Source: Barrientosiimonas humi
GTDB taxonomy: Bacteria; Actinomycetota; Actinomycetes; Actinomycetales; Dermatophilaceae
DNA: 64,000 nt
Reading direction: 5' to 3'
Assembly: GCF_006716095.1 (NCBI RefSeq)
Contig: NZ_VFOK01000001.1
Coordinates: forward strand, 62,001 to 126,000
Shown one piece after another: positions 43,138-52,039 of the stretch. Numbering within the stretch: position 1 is the first letter of the stretch; every line of letters starts with the position of its first letter. The position numbers and the translations under genes were made by a program. Under the pieces are notes generated by a model, which did no database searches, had not been told where the DNA came from, and was given only the letters and a program-made list of their open reading frames with translations.

Positions 43138-43917
43138 TCAGTCGGTCGGCGTGGCGCTCGGCGCCGCCGAGGGGGTCGTCGAGGTGCTGCCCGTCCCCGT
43201 CGGAGAGACCGTCGGGCTCGACGACGGCGTCGTGGTGGTCGACGAGCTCGGCGTCGCCGGGCTGGTCGCCGAGGTGCCGGTCGATGCGGTCGAGGGGTTC
43301 GCCGCCGGCGCGCGCTGCACGGTCGCCGGGCGGGTGCCGCAGACGAGGGTGGGCGAGCCGACGACGATGTCGTCACCGGTGGCCGAGGCGGAGGGTCGCG
43401 GGACCGACACCCGCACGGTGATCGTGTACGTCGTCGCCGCCCCCGTGGTGAAGGTGTAGACGATGCCGTCCGGCTTGGCGCTGTCGGTGTTGTGGCTCAC
43501 CGACTGGGTGCCGACGCCGCTGACGGTGATGGTGGCGGTCTGCGTGTTCTGCACGTTCCACGCGACCACCGGGAACGTCATCGTGTAGGTGGTGTTCGGC
43601 GACAGGACCAGCGTGATGCTGGTCGAGACGGTCGCCGTCCCGGTGCCGGGGGCGGGGTCGCGGAACGCCCCGAACTGGGTGTCGGCGTTCATGAACCCCA
43701 GCCCGCCGGTCCCTGTGCTGGTCAGCCACCCGGTAGCGGACGCGTTGGTCCAGCTCCCTCTGAAGGCGACGCTCGGCACGCTCGCGCAGGGCGAGGCCGC
43801 CTGCGCGGGCGCGGCGCCGGCAACGGCGATCGTCGGCACCGTCCAGGCGGCGGCCTTCGCGACCGTTCGTCGACGGGGGCGGACCGTGGTCGGTGTTGCT
43901 GATTCGTGCGGCACCAT
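43138..43917 (-). CDS. Secreted protein with Tat-like signal and Ser/Thr/Pro-rich tail
   Basis: This 259-residue exported protein has a signal of the actinobacterial type RPRRRTVAKAAAW ending in AAPAQAAS. The middle domain (~residues 45-195) is rich in Thr, Val and Ser and looks like a beta-sandwich. A Ser/Thr/Pro-rich C-terminal ~65 residues may cross the wall. Two cysteines (ASPCAS and TLVCGT) could form one disulphide. I do not recognise a family. ATG 43917 has GGGAGG upstream. It is divergent from the ATP-grasp cassette and faces the doubled terminator. Confidence 0.65.
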   Translation of the reverse strand: MVPHESATPTTVRPRRRTVAKAAAWTVPTIAVAGAAPAQAASPCASVPSVAFRGSWTNASATGWLTSTGTGGLGFMNADTQFGAFRDPAPGTGTATVSTSITLVLSPNTTYTMTFPVVAWNVQNTQTATITVSGVGTQSVSHNTDSAKPDGIVYTFTTGAATTYTITVRVSVPRPSASATGDDIVVGSPTLVCGTRPATVQRAPAANPSTASTGTSATSPATPSSSTTTTPSSSPTVSPTGTGSTSTTPSAAPSATPTD

Positions 43918-44047
43918 CGCGTGACCTCCCAGCTCGCTTGCGGTGCAACGGGTTCGGTGACCCGCGGACGCGAACCGCAAGGGTAGGCAGACGCCCCGGT
44001 CCGGCGCTGCCTCCGAAGGTGTGACCTCGACCGATAGGTTGGCGCGC

Positions 44048-45667
44048 GTGAACGGCCTGTTCGACGGTTACGAACCCCGGCCTGCGACGTACGACGAGAT
44101 GTTCGACGGCCCGCAGGTCCGCCCGGGGTATGCCGCCGTGCGCACCCAGGTCGAGCACCTGTCCGGCGAGGAGATGCAGCGCCGGGCGGGCTATCTCAGC
44201 AGCGGCTACCTCGACCAGGGCGTCACGTTCGACATCGGCGGCGAGGAGCGGCCGTTCCCGCTCGACATCGTGCCCCGGCTGATCGACGCCGAGTCGTGGC
44301 GGGTCGTGGAAGCCGGTGTGTCGCAACGGGTTCGGGCGCTCGAGGCGTTCCTCGCCGACGTCTACGGCGAGGGTCAGGTCTATCGCGACGGGGTGATCCC
44401 GCGCCGGGTCGTCACCAGCTCGCCGCACTTCCTGCGCGCCGTGATGGGGCTGCGCCCGCCCGCCGGCGTGCGCGTGCACGTGTCGGGCATCGACCTGGTG
44501 CGCGACGCCCACGGCAACTTCCGGGTGCTCGAGGACAACGTGCGCATCCCGTCGGGCGTGTCGTACGTCATGACCAACCGGCGCGCGATGAGCGCGGCCC
44601 TTCCCGAGGTCTTCCACGGCCAGCGGGTGCGGCCGGTCGCGCAGTACCCCGGGCGGCTCCTCGCCGCCCTGCGCGCCACCGCGCCGAGCGGCACGGCCGA
44701 CCCCACGGTGGTCGTGCTGACGCCGGGCGTCTACAACTCCGCCTACTTCGAGCACGCCCTGCTGGCCCGGCTCATGGGCGTGCGCCTCGTCGAGGGCAAC
44801 GACCTGCTCGCCCGTGACGGCAAGGTGTTCGTGCGCACGACGCACGGCCTGCACCCCGTCGACGTGATCTATCGCCGCGTCGACGACGACTTCCTCGACC
44901 CGGTGCACTTCCGGCGCGACTCGGTGCTCGGCGTCCCCGGGCTGCTCAACGCCGCCCGCGCCGGCAACGTCACGATCGCCAACGCCGTCGGCAACGGCGT
45001 CGCCGACGACAAGCTCGTCTACACCTACGTGCCCGACCTGATCCGCTACTACCTCGCCCAGGAGCCGATCCTGGCGAACATCGACACCTGGCGGATGGAG
45101 GACCCGCAGCACCGCGAGGAGGTGCTGGACCGCCTCGACGAGCTGGTGCTCAAGCCGGTCGACGGCTCGGGCGGCAAGGGCATCGTCATCGGCCCGCGGG
45201 CCAGCAAGGGCGAGATCGAGCAGCTGCGCGGCCGGCTCATGGCCGACCCGCGGGGCTGGATCGCCCAGCCGGTGGTGCAGCTGTCGACCGTGCCGACGTA
45301 CATCGACGGGCGGATGGCCCCGCGGCACGTCGACCTGCGCCCGTTCGCGGTGCACGACGGCAGCACGGTCGACGTGCTGCCCGGCGGCCTGACCCGGGTC
45401 GCCCTCCCCGAGGGCGAGCTGATCGTCAACTCCAGCCAGGGTGGCGGCTCCAAGGACACCTGGGTGATCTCCGGCCGTACGCCCGTCGAACCTCTCGCAG
45501 CCCGCGCCGCCGAGCACGGCCCGTTCCACCCGAACGTGAAACTCGTTGCGGCACAGGGCAGCCCGGACGCAACGCAGTCGCAGTCGCAGAGCCAGACCCA
45601 GTCCGGCGGCGACGGGTCGCAGAGCCAGTCGCAGTCGCAGAGCCAGAGCGGGGGAGCGTCGTGCTGA
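44048..45667 (+). CDS. Circularly permuted ATP-grasp protein (DUF404/DUF407)
   Basis: This 539-residue enzyme is predicted to ligate a carboxyl to an amine (peptide or amide synthesis). It begins FDGYEPRPATYDEMF, typical of the family. It carries EDNVRIPSGVSY and the nucleotide loop DGSGGKGIVIG, and ends its catalytic part with NSSQGGGSKDTW. The last ~30 residues are an unusual Gln/Ser repeat ending GGASC, coded by a CAGTCG-type microsatellite. GTG 44048 is preferred over GTG 44021 by fit to the family. It overlaps the alpha-E gene by 7 bases. The three-gene cassette with alpha-E and transglutaminase-like genes is widespread but biochemically unexplored. Confidence 0.9.
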   Translation: MNGLFDGYEPRPATYDEMFDGPQVRPGYAAVRTQVEHLSGEEMQRRAGYLSSGYLDQGVTFDIGGEERPFPLDIVPRLIDAESWRVVEAGVSQRVRALEAFLADVYGEGQVYRDGVIPRRVVTSSPHFLRAVMGLRPPAGVRVHVSGIDLVRDAHGNFRVLEDNVRIPSGVSYVMTNRRAMSAALPEVFHGQRVRPVAQYPGRLLAALRATAPSGTADPTVVVLTPGVYNSAYFEHALLARLMGVRLVEGNDLLARDGKVFVRTTHGLHPVDVIYRRVDDDFLDPVHFRRDSVLGVPGLLNAARAGNVTIANAVGNGVADDKLVYTYVPDLIRYYLAQEPILANIDTWRMEDPQHREEVLDRLDELVLKPVDGSGGKGIVIGPRASKGEIEQLRGRLMADPRGWIAQPVVQLSTVPTYIDGRMAPRHVDLRPFAVHDGSTVDVLPGGLTRVALPEGELIVNSSQGGGSKDTWVISGRTPVEPLAARAAEHGPFHPNVKLVAAQGSPDATQSQSQSQTQSGGDGSQSQSQSQSQSGGASC

Positions 45668-46602
45668 GCCGCATCGCCGAGGCGCTGTTCTGGATCGGGC
45701 GCTACGTCGAGCGGGCCGAGTGCACCGCCCGCGCCCTCGACGTGCACCTGCAGCTGCTCATCGAGGACCCCACGATCGACCAGGCCGAGACCTGCCGCTC
45801 GCTGCTGGCCGCGATGGGCGTGCCCACCGACGGGGAGCCCGACCGCGCGGCGGTGCTGCGGCTGCTGCTGACCGACTCCTCCTCGCCGGCCTCGGTGGCC
45901 TGGGCGATCGCCTCGGCCCGCGAGAGCGCCCGCCGCTCCCGCGAGGTCGTCTCCACCGAGATGTGGGAGGCCATCAACACGACCTACAACCGGGTCAACG
46001 GCAGCCAGCTGTCGCGCTGGCACGCCGCCGACGCCTTCCGCATGGTGCGCGAGCGCTCCAACCTCGTCGCGGCCCTGTGCGACAACACGATCAGCCACGA
46101 CGCGGGCTGGCACTTCCTCACCCTCGGCCGGTCGATCGAGCGGGTCGACATGACCGCCCGGCTGATCCTGGTCCGGCCCTACACCGCAGGCCCCGAGCCG
46201 GTCGGCGCCGAGGCCGCGTGGCAGGTGTCGCTGCGGCTGCTCGGCGCCCACCACGCCTTCACCCGCACCTACCGCGCGATCGAGTCCCCGCGCGCCGCGG
46301 CGGAGTTCCTGCTGCTGGACCGGCTCTTCCCGCGCTCGGCGGTCTTCGGGCTCACCCAGGCGGCCGCCTGCCTCGAGGCCCTCGACCCGCGCCAGCCGCG
46401 GCTGGGCTTCGGCGGCGACGCCGCCCGGATCGTCGGTCGCGCGCGGGCCACCCTCGAGGTGCGCACCGTCACCGACCTGCTCGACGACCTCGCCGAGGAG
46501 ATGCAGGGCCTGCAGCAGGTCTGCGCCGACGCGACCGAGGCGGTCAGCGCCCGCTACTTCGAGGGAGCGGTCGCGCCCGAGTGGCTGGGAGGCACCCAAT
46601 GA
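45661..46602 (+). CDS. Alpha-E domain protein (DUF403)
   Basis: This 313-residue all-helical protein starts LSRIAEALFWIGRYVERAE, the standard opening of the alpha-E family, with VNGSQLSRWHAADAF and SIERVDMTARLI further on. Alpha-E proteins almost always accompany the circularly permuted ATP-grasp and are thought to be its partner or to bind the product. The GTG start lies inside the ATP-grasp gene and the stop overlaps the transglutaminase-like gene by 4 bases. Confidence 0.92.
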   Translation: MLSRIAEALFWIGRYVERAECTARALDVHLQLLIEDPTIDQAETCRSLLAAMGVPTDGEPDRAAVLRLLLTDSSSPASVAWAIASARESARRSREVVSTEMWEAINTTYNRVNGSQLSRWHAADAFRMVRERSNLVAALCDNTISHDAGWHFLTLGRSIERVDMTARLILVRPYTAGPEPVGAEAAWQVSLRLLGAHHAFTRTYRAIESPRAAAEFLLLDRLFPRSAVFGLTQAAACLEALDPRQPRLGFGGDAARIVGRARATLEVRTVTDLLDDLAEEMQGLQQVCADATEAVSARYFEGAVAPEWLGGTQ

Positions 46603-47444
46603 GCATGACGCTGCGGCTGCACCACTACACGGGCTACACCTACAAGGGTGGGGCGAGCGCGTCGTACAACGAGGCGCGCATGCAGCCGCAGTCCAACCCC
46701 GACCAGACCGTCCAGTACACCAAGGTCGAGGTCTCGCCGCACCCGTGGTCGATGACCTGGACCGACTACTGGGGCACCCTGGTCACCTCGTTCGAGGTGC
46801 ACGAGCCCCACCCCGAGCTGAAGGTCGAGGCCACCTCGACGGTCACCGTGGACCGGCGCGCCGCCGAGAGCGAGCACCTCGGCTGGGACCAGATGTACGC
46901 CGACGACGTGCGCGACCGCTGGCTGGAGGTGCTGTCGGTCGACGAGCGGGTCGAGCCCGGCACCGAGCTGCGCACCGAGCTGCAGCGGCTGCGCTACGAC
47001 TCCGCCGCCCCCGAGGACTTCGTCGCGCTGGTCGCCCGGCACCTCAGCGACCAGATGGAGCTGGTGCGCGGCCGCACCACCGTGCACCCGCGCAGCCAGG
47101 AGGCCTGGGCCGCGCGCTCGGCGACCGCGCAGGACCTCGCGCACCTGGCCATCGGCGCGCTGCGCGCCTTCCGCATCCCGGCCCGCTACGTCGCCGGCTA
47201 CATGCTCCCCGAGCCCGACCCGCAGGTCGGCGAGACCTACCCCGGCGACCCGCACGCCTGGATCCAGTGGTGGGACGGCGCGTGGGTGCCGCTGGACCCG
47301 ACCCGCTGCAGCGTGCCCGACGACCACTACGTCGAGGTGGGCGTCGGGCGCGACCACAAGGACGTCGTGCCCCTCTCCGGCATCTTCACCGGCGCCCCCG
47401 GCTCGACGATGTTCACCCGCGTCGAGATGACCCGGCTGGCCTGA
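46599..47444 (+). CDS. Transglutaminase-like protein without the catalytic Cys
   Basis: This 281-residue protein has a bacterial transglutaminase N-domain (residues 1-85) and a transglutaminase core. The core keeps His219 (DPHAWIQWW) and Asp233 (PLDPTR) and the region FRIPARYVAGYM, but the nucleophile position is Ala177. The sequence reads SATAQDLAHLAIG where active members have a Cys before QD. The codon GCG at 47127-47129 is unambiguous. The protein should therefore be unable to act as a Cys protease or transglutaminase and may bind substrate only. It is the last gene of the ATP-grasp/alpha-E cassette, overlapping by 4 bases. Confidence 0.88.
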   Translation: MSMTLRLHHYTGYTYKGGASASYNEARMQPQSNPDQTVQYTKVEVSPHPWSMTWTDYWGTLVTSFEVHEPHPELKVEATSTVTVDRRAAESEHLGWDQMYADDVRDRWLEVLSVDERVEPGTELRTELQRLRYDSAAPEDFVALVARHLSDQMELVRGRTTVHPRSQEAWAARSATAQDLAHLAIGALRAFRIPARYVAGYMLPEPDPQVGETYPGDPHAWIQWWDGAWVPLDPTRCSVPDDHYVEVGVGRDHKDVVPLSGIFTGAPGSTMFTRVEMTRLA

Positions 47445-47551
47445 GCCTGGTTGCGGCCCCCGCTCCGGGCGTACGTCCGCGCTGGCCTAGCCTGAGCCCG
47501 CTCGCCTCCGCCGTCGGGCGAGCGCCGACAACGGAGTCGAAGGAGCCAACG

Positions 47552-48502
47552 ATGGATGCCGGTGCCCTGCTCAGGAACTCGCTGCTGGCGCTGAGCCGCA
47601 ACACCACGGTGCGCGACGTGATCGAGCGGGCGCCGGTGAGCCGCGACGTGGTGCGCCGGTTCGTGCCGGGGGAGAGCCCGCGCGACGCCGTCACGGCCTC
47701 GGCCGAGCTGGTCGGGTCGGGCCGCCTGGTCACGATCGACTTCCTCGGCGAGGACACCCTCGAGCAGAGCCAGGCCGACGCGACGCGCGAGGCCTACCTG
47801 GTGCTGCTGCGCGAGCTGGGCGCGGCCGGTCTGAGCGACGGCGGCCGCGTCGAGGTCAGCCTGAAGCTCTCCGCGCTCGGCCAGGCGCTGCCGCGCGACG
47901 GCGAGCGCATCTGCCTCGACAACGCCCGGCGCATCTGCGCCGCCGCGCAGGAGGCCGGCACCACGGTGACCCTCGACATGGAGGACCACACCACCACCGA
48001 CGCCACCCTCGCGACGCTCGGCGAGCTGCGCCAGGACTTCCCGTGGGTCGGGGCGGTGCTGCAGGCGTACCTGCGTCGCACGGAGGCCGACTGCCGCGAC
48101 CTGGCCACGAGCGGCAGCCGGGTGCGGCTGTGCAAGGGGGCCTACCGCGAGCCCGAGAGCGTGGCGTTCCAGGAGACCGTCGAGGTCGACACGTCCTACG
48201 TGCGCTGCGCCCGGATCCTGCTGGAGGGGCAGGGCTACCCGATGCTCGCCACGCACGACCCGCAGATCATCGAGGTCGTCCAGTCCGTGGTCGAGGGTGC
48301 GGGGCGCGCGCCGGACAGCTACGAATGGCAGATGCTGTACGGCATCCGCCCGCTGGAGCAGCAGCGGATCGCCGACGCGGGGCAGCAGCTGCGCGTCTAC
48401 CTGCCCTACGGGCAGGAGTGGTACGGCTATCTCATGCGCAGGATGGCCGAGCGTCCGGCGAACACGATGTTCTTCCTGCGCGCCCTGGCCACGAAGAAGT
48501 AG
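47552..48502 (+). CDS. Proline dehydrogenase
   Basis: This 316-residue FAD-dependent TIM barrel oxidises proline to pyrroline-5-carboxylate (monofunctional PutA/PruB type). Landmarks are LSALGQ, DMEDHTTTD, VLQAYLRRTEAD, RLCKGAYREP, ATHDPQII, EWQMLYGIRP and the C-terminal RVYLPYGQEWYGYLMRRM region, which contacts proline. ATG 47552 has GAAGGAG upstream. The gene for the reverse-direction enzyme ProC follows 42 bases later, so both directions of proline/P5C conversion are encoded side by side; no P5C dehydrogenase is in the window. Confidence 0.94.
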   Translation: MDAGALLRNSLLALSRNTTVRDVIERAPVSRDVVRRFVPGESPRDAVTASAELVGSGRLVTIDFLGEDTLEQSQADATREAYLVLLRELGAAGLSDGGRVEVSLKLSALGQALPRDGERICLDNARRICAAAQEAGTTVTLDMEDHTTTDATLATLGELRQDFPWVGAVLQAYLRRTEADCRDLATSGSRVRLCKGAYREPESVAFQETVEVDTSYVRCARILLEGQGYPMLATHDPQIIEVVQSVVEGAGRAPDSYEWQMLYGIRPLEQQRIADAGQQLRVYLPYGQEWYGYLMRRMAERPANTMFFLRALATKK

Positions 48503-48544
48503 TCCCCGGGCCCCGGCCCCGACGCACCGCACGAGGAGATCGAG

Positions 48545-49387
48545 ATGGACCAGACCGCCGAGCGATCCCACGAGTCCCGCCGCGAGCCGGTGGCGATCAT
48601 CGGTGCCGGGGTCATGGGCGAGACGCTGGTCTCGGGCCTGCTGCGCTCGGGCCGCACCCCCGAGCAGCTGCTGGTCAGCGACCGCAGCGCCGAGCGGCTC
48701 GCCGCCCTGAGCAAGCAGTACGCCGTCCAGGTCCTGTCCGTGGCCGACGCCGTGCCGCAGGTGACCACCGTCGTGCTGGCGGTGAAGCCGCAGGACATGG
48801 GGGCGGTGCTGGAGACGATCCGGCCGCACCTGCAGCCCGGCACCCTCGTGGTCTCGATCGCTGCCGGCATCACCACTGCCTTCCTCGAGGAGCGGCTGCC
48901 CGAGGGCACCCCGGTGGCCCGGGTCATGCCCAACACTCCCGCGCTGGTCGACGAGGGGATGGCCGCGATCAGCGGCGGCACGCACTGCGAGGCCCACCAC
49001 ATGTGGGTGGCCCAGGACCTGATGCGCTCGTGCGGCAAGGTCGTGACGGTGCCCGAGGAGCACCAGGACGCGGTGACGGCGATCAGCGGCAGCGGACCGG
49101 CGTACATCTTCTACGTCGTCGAGGCGATGATCGAGGCGGGCGTGCTGCTCGGGCTGCCGCGCGGGACCTCCACCGAGCTCGTGGTCCAGACGCTCTACGG
49201 CGCGGCCACCATGCTGAAGGAGACCGGCGAGCACCCGACCGTGCTGCGCGAGCGGGTCTCCAGCCCCGGCGGCACCACGATGTCGGCGCTGCGCGAGCTC
49301 GACGACCACAAGGTGCGGGCGGCCTTCCTCACCGCGATGGAGGCGGCCGCGCGGCGCTCCGCCGAGCTCGCCTCGGGGCAGGCCTGA
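48545..49387 (+). CDS. proC: Pyrroline-5-carboxylate reductase
   Basis: This 280-residue NAD(P)H enzyme performs the last step of proline synthesis. It has the Rossmann motif IIGAGVMGETL, AVKPQDM, RVMPNTPALVDEG, the signature TAISGSGPAYIFY and RVSSPGGTTMSAL. It is in the conserved position before the excisionase-like HTH/bS22/epimerase genes, as Rv0500 is in mycobacteria, although two extra genes are inserted here. AGGAG precedes the ATG. Confidence 0.95.
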   Translation: MDQTAERSHESRREPVAIIGAGVMGETLVSGLLRSGRTPEQLLVSDRSAERLAALSKQYAVQVLSVADAVPQVTTVVLAVKPQDMGAVLETIRPHLQPGTLVVSIAAGITTAFLEERLPEGTPVARVMPNTPALVDEGMAAISGGTHCEAHHMWVAQDLMRSCGKVVTVPEEHQDAVTAISGSGPAYIFYVVEAMIEAGVLLGLPRGTSTELVVQTLYGAATMLKETGEHPTVLRERVSSPGGTTMSALRELDDHKVRAAFLTAMEAAARRSAELASGQA

Positions 49388-49473
49388 GCCGCGCCTTCTA
49401 GCACACGCGGTCGGTGCTGACCGGGTGCTGGCCTCCCCACCCGGGGGCAGGGGGCTCGTGGGACAGTTGTCGC

Positions 49474-50049
49474 ATGACGGCGATCACGGTGCGCGTCCTC
49501 GGGGACGACGATTGGCAGATCTACCGCGACATCCGCCTGGCAGCGCTGGAGGAGTCTCCCGACGCCTTCGCAGCCTCCAGGGAGCAGGAGCAGAGCTTCG
49601 ACGAAGACTTCTGGCGGCAGCGCATGGGGCGCTCCCGTCGACTGGTCGCCGAGCGCGACAGCAAGCCGGTCGGTGTGGTGTCGGTCGGTGACGTGATCGA
49701 CACCGAGGACGTCGACGAGGACGGCGACGACACCGAGGTCGTCGCCGAGATCTTCGGCCTGTGGGTCACCCCCGACCTGCGCGGCAAGGGCGTCGCCTGG
49801 CAGCTGGTCGAGGCCGGCGTGCAGCAGGCCCGGGCCGAGCAGCGCGACCACGTCGTCTACTGGGTCGGCACCGACAACGGCCGCGCCGTGGCGTTCGCCA
49901 GCAGCTACGGCTTCCGCCCCACCGACGCCCGGCGCCCGATGCGCGCCCAGGACGCCTCCGACGACGAGGACGACGACAACCTCGAGATGGCGATGGTCTA
50001 CCCGCTGGGCGGGGACCCGGGTGCGGTGCCGACGTCGGAGCCAGTCTGA
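49474..50049 (+). CDS. GNAT family N-acetyltransferase
   Basis: This 191-residue acetyltransferase has the acetyl-CoA loop VTPDLRGKGVAWQLVEAG after the strand AEIFGLWV. Two acidic stretches (EDVDEDGDDTE and SDDEDDDN) are unusual and of unknown meaning. The acceptor is unknown. Its stop codon TGA (50047-50049) is the first copy of an 87-bp repeat whose later copies carry ATG at the same place. Confidence 0.8.
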   Translation: MTAITVRVLGDDDWQIYRDIRLAALEESPDAFAASREQEQSFDEDFWRQRMGRSRRLVAERDSKPVGVVSVGDVIDTEDVDEDGDDTEVVAEIFGLWVTPDLRGKGVAWQLVEAGVQQARAEQRDHVVYWVGTDNGRAVAFASSYGFRPTDARRPMRAQDASDDEDDDNLEMAMVYPLGGDPGAVPTSEPV

Positions 50050-50260
50050 GCGGCGAGGAGCGCGCAGCGCAGGTTGGCGGCGAGGAACGAGCCGCCGGCC
50101 GGAGCGGAGTGCGACCGAGCGCGACAGCAGGCATGAGCGGCGAGGAGCGCGCAGCGCAGGTTGGCGGCGAGGAACGAGCCGGCGGCCGGAGCGGAGTGCG
50201 ACCGAGCGCGACAGCAGGCATGAGCGGCGAGGAGCGCGCAGCGCAGGTTGGCGGCGAGGA
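50047..50260 (+). repeat. 87-bp tandem repeat bridging two genes, 2.5 copies
   Basis: Units starting (A/C)TGAGCGGCGAGGAGCGCGC begin at 50047, 50134 and 50221, exactly 87 bases (29 codons) apart. The third is truncated and then repeats GGCGAGGAGCGCGC once more. In copy one the start triplet is CTG and supplies the stop of the GNAT gene; in copies two and three it is ATG (50133 and 50220) in frame with the deacetylase. Part of the unit (GGCGGCGAGGAACGAGCCG) also occurs inverted near 27187. Confidence 0.88.
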
Positions 50261-51485
50261 GCGCGCAGCGCAGGGTGTGGGCGAGGAGTCCCGCAGCCGG
50301 TTCTACTGGGACCCGAGCCTGACCCGGTACGACTTCGGGGCGGGGCACCCGATGAACCCGCTGCGGCTCGACCTCACCACCCGGCTGGCCGACGAGTTCG
50401 GCGTGCTTGACGCGCCCGGTCTGCAGGTGGTGGCGCCGCGGCTGCCCGACGCCGACGGGGCGTTCCTGCGCACGGTCCACACCGACGACTACATCCAGGC
50501 CGTGCGCCGGGCCTCGCTCGACCCTGCCGAGGCCGACCCGGCGTACGGGCTGGGCACCGAGGACGACCCGGCCTTCCCGGGCATGCACGAGGTGTCGACG
50601 CTGATCGCGGCGGGAACCCTGCAGGCCTGCCAGGACGTGTGGCGCGGCGAGACCGACCACGCCGTCAACATCGCCGGCGGGCTGCACCACGCGATGCCCG
50701 ACCGGGCGGCCGGGTTCTGCGTCTACAACGACGCCGCCATCGGCATCCAGTGGCTGCTCGACAACGGCGCCGAGCGGGTGGCCTACGTCGACATCGACGT
50801 GCACCACGGCGACGGCGTCGAGCAGGCGTTCTGGGACGACCCGCGGGTGCTGACCGTCTCGCTGCACGAGAGCGGCCGGGTGCTGTTCCCCGGCACCGGT
50901 TTCCCCGGCGACATCGGCGGGCCCGACGCCGAGGGGTCGGCCGTCAACGTCGCGCTGCCTCCGGGCACGGGCGACGCGGCGTGGCTGCGCGCGCTGCACT
51001 CGGTCGTCCCGCCGCTGCTGGAGGCCTTCCGCCCGCAGGTGCTGGTGACCCAGCAGGGCTGCGACTCCCACTACTCCGACCCGCTCGCGCACCTGGCGAT
51101 CTCGATCGACGCCCAGCGGACGGCGTACGACACCCTCCACCGGCTCGCGCACCGCCTCACCGGCGGGCGCTGGGTCGCGCTCGGCGGCGGCGGGTACGAG
51201 ATCGTCGACGTGGTGCCGCGCGCCTGGACCCACCTCGCGGCCATCGCGGCGCACGTGCCCGTCGACCTGGAGCAGCCGGTGCCGAGCGGCTGGCGCGAGC
51301 ACGTGCGCACCCTCGTCGGTCGCCCCGGCCCCGCGTCGATGGGCGACGGGGTGAGCGAGCACGGGGTGGTCTGGTACCGCTCGTGGCACAGCGGCTACGA
51401 CCCGGACAGCTCGCTGGACCAGGCGATCATGGCGACCCGCGAGGCCGTCTTCCCTCTCCACGGCCTCGACGTGTACTTCGATTGA
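50220..51485 (+). CDS. AcuC-like acetoin utilisation/histone deacetylase family protein
   Basis: This class I-type deacetylase has about 421 residues from ATG 50220. Zinc and charge-relay residues are visible in GLHHAM, GFCVYNDAA, YVDIDVHHGDG, CDSHYSDPL and GGGGYEI. Bacterial AcuC removes acetyl groups from acetyl-CoA synthetase, which controls acetate use. The N-terminal ~19 residues come from the 87-bp repeat; ATG 50133 would add 29 more and GTG 50277 would remove the repeat-coded part, so the start is uncertain. The proximity of a GNAT acetyltransferase may be functional (acetylation/deacetylation pair); this is inference. Confidence 0.85.
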   Translation: MSGEERAAQVGGEERAAQGVGEESRSRFYWDPSLTRYDFGAGHPMNPLRLDLTTRLADEFGVLDAPGLQVVAPRLPDADGAFLRTVHTDDYIQAVRRASLDPAEADPAYGLGTEDDPAFPGMHEVSTLIAAGTLQACQDVWRGETDHAVNIAGGLHHAMPDRAAGFCVYNDAAIGIQWLLDNGAERVAYVDIDVHHGDGVEQAFWDDPRVLTVSLHESGRVLFPGTGFPGDIGGPDAEGSAVNVALPPGTGDAAWLRALHSVVPPLLEAFRPQVLVTQQGCDSHYSDPLAHLAISIDAQRTAYDTLHRLAHRLTGGRWVALGGGGYEIVDVVPRAWTHLAAIAAHVPVDLEQPVPSGWREHVRTLVGRPGPASMGDGVSEHGVVWYRSWHSGYDPDSSLDQAIMATREAVFPLHGLDVYFD

Positions 51486-51718
51486 CCGCGTTCGACATTG
51501 TGTGAACCGCGAATTTCCGCCAGGTGACCGGCGTGTCGGGTGGACGGTGGAGCAATCCGCGCACTCAGGACTTTCCACGGCGACCCGTTCGGCCCTATCG
51601 TGTGCGCCACAGAGACCGCCAGGCATCCCCTGCGCCACGCAGGGAACACGAGCCACGCGGTGACCAGCAGCCCCACCGCACAGGGGTCACGCACAGTGGG
51701 AAGGTCGGGGCGAACCCC

Positions 51719-51919
51719 ATGACAGAAGACCGCCAGGTCGGCGAGGTGTCGTTCATGACCGTCGCCGAGGTTGCCACGCTGATGCGTGTGTCGAAGATGA
51801 CCGTCTATCGGCTGGTGCACGGCGGCGAGCTGCCCGCCATCCGGGTCGGGCGCTCCTTCCGGGTCCCCGAGGACGCCGTGCACGCCTACCTGCGCAACTC
51901 CTTCATCGACTCGGCCTGA
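51719..51919 (+). CDS. Excisionase-family HTH DNA-binding protein
   Basis: This 66-residue MerR/excisionase-like winged helix has the sequence MTVAEVATLMRVSKMTVYRL in its recognition half, then GELPAIRVGRSFRVPEDAV. It is the equivalent of mycobacterial Rv0500A, not a phage excisionase: no integrase is near, and the gene keeps its conserved place before bS22 and the epimerase. Its targets are unknown. The 233-base gap before it contains a TATCGT -10-like element near 51596 and no gene. Confidence 0.88.
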   Translation: MTEDRQVGEVSFMTVAEVATLMRVSKMTVYRLVHGGELPAIRVGRSFRVPEDAVHAYLRNSFIDSA

Positions 51920-52039
51920 CCGCCCCCACCCGCCTCGATTCGGGCTGCGCGCCCTCGGGGGATACCCTGGGCGGAACGACCTCGGCTCGCGCCGCGGCTC
52001 ACTGACATTCCTGATCGCCACACCGAAGGACGACCACGC

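Noticed and set aside
50047-50260. CRISPR-like direct repeats
   Set aside because: The units are contiguous, 87 bases long and without spacers, and they are translated in frame.
51719-51919. Phage excisionase marking an integrated element
   Set aside because: The gene keeps its conserved position before bS22 and the epimerase as in mycobacteria; no integrase or attachment repeats are near.
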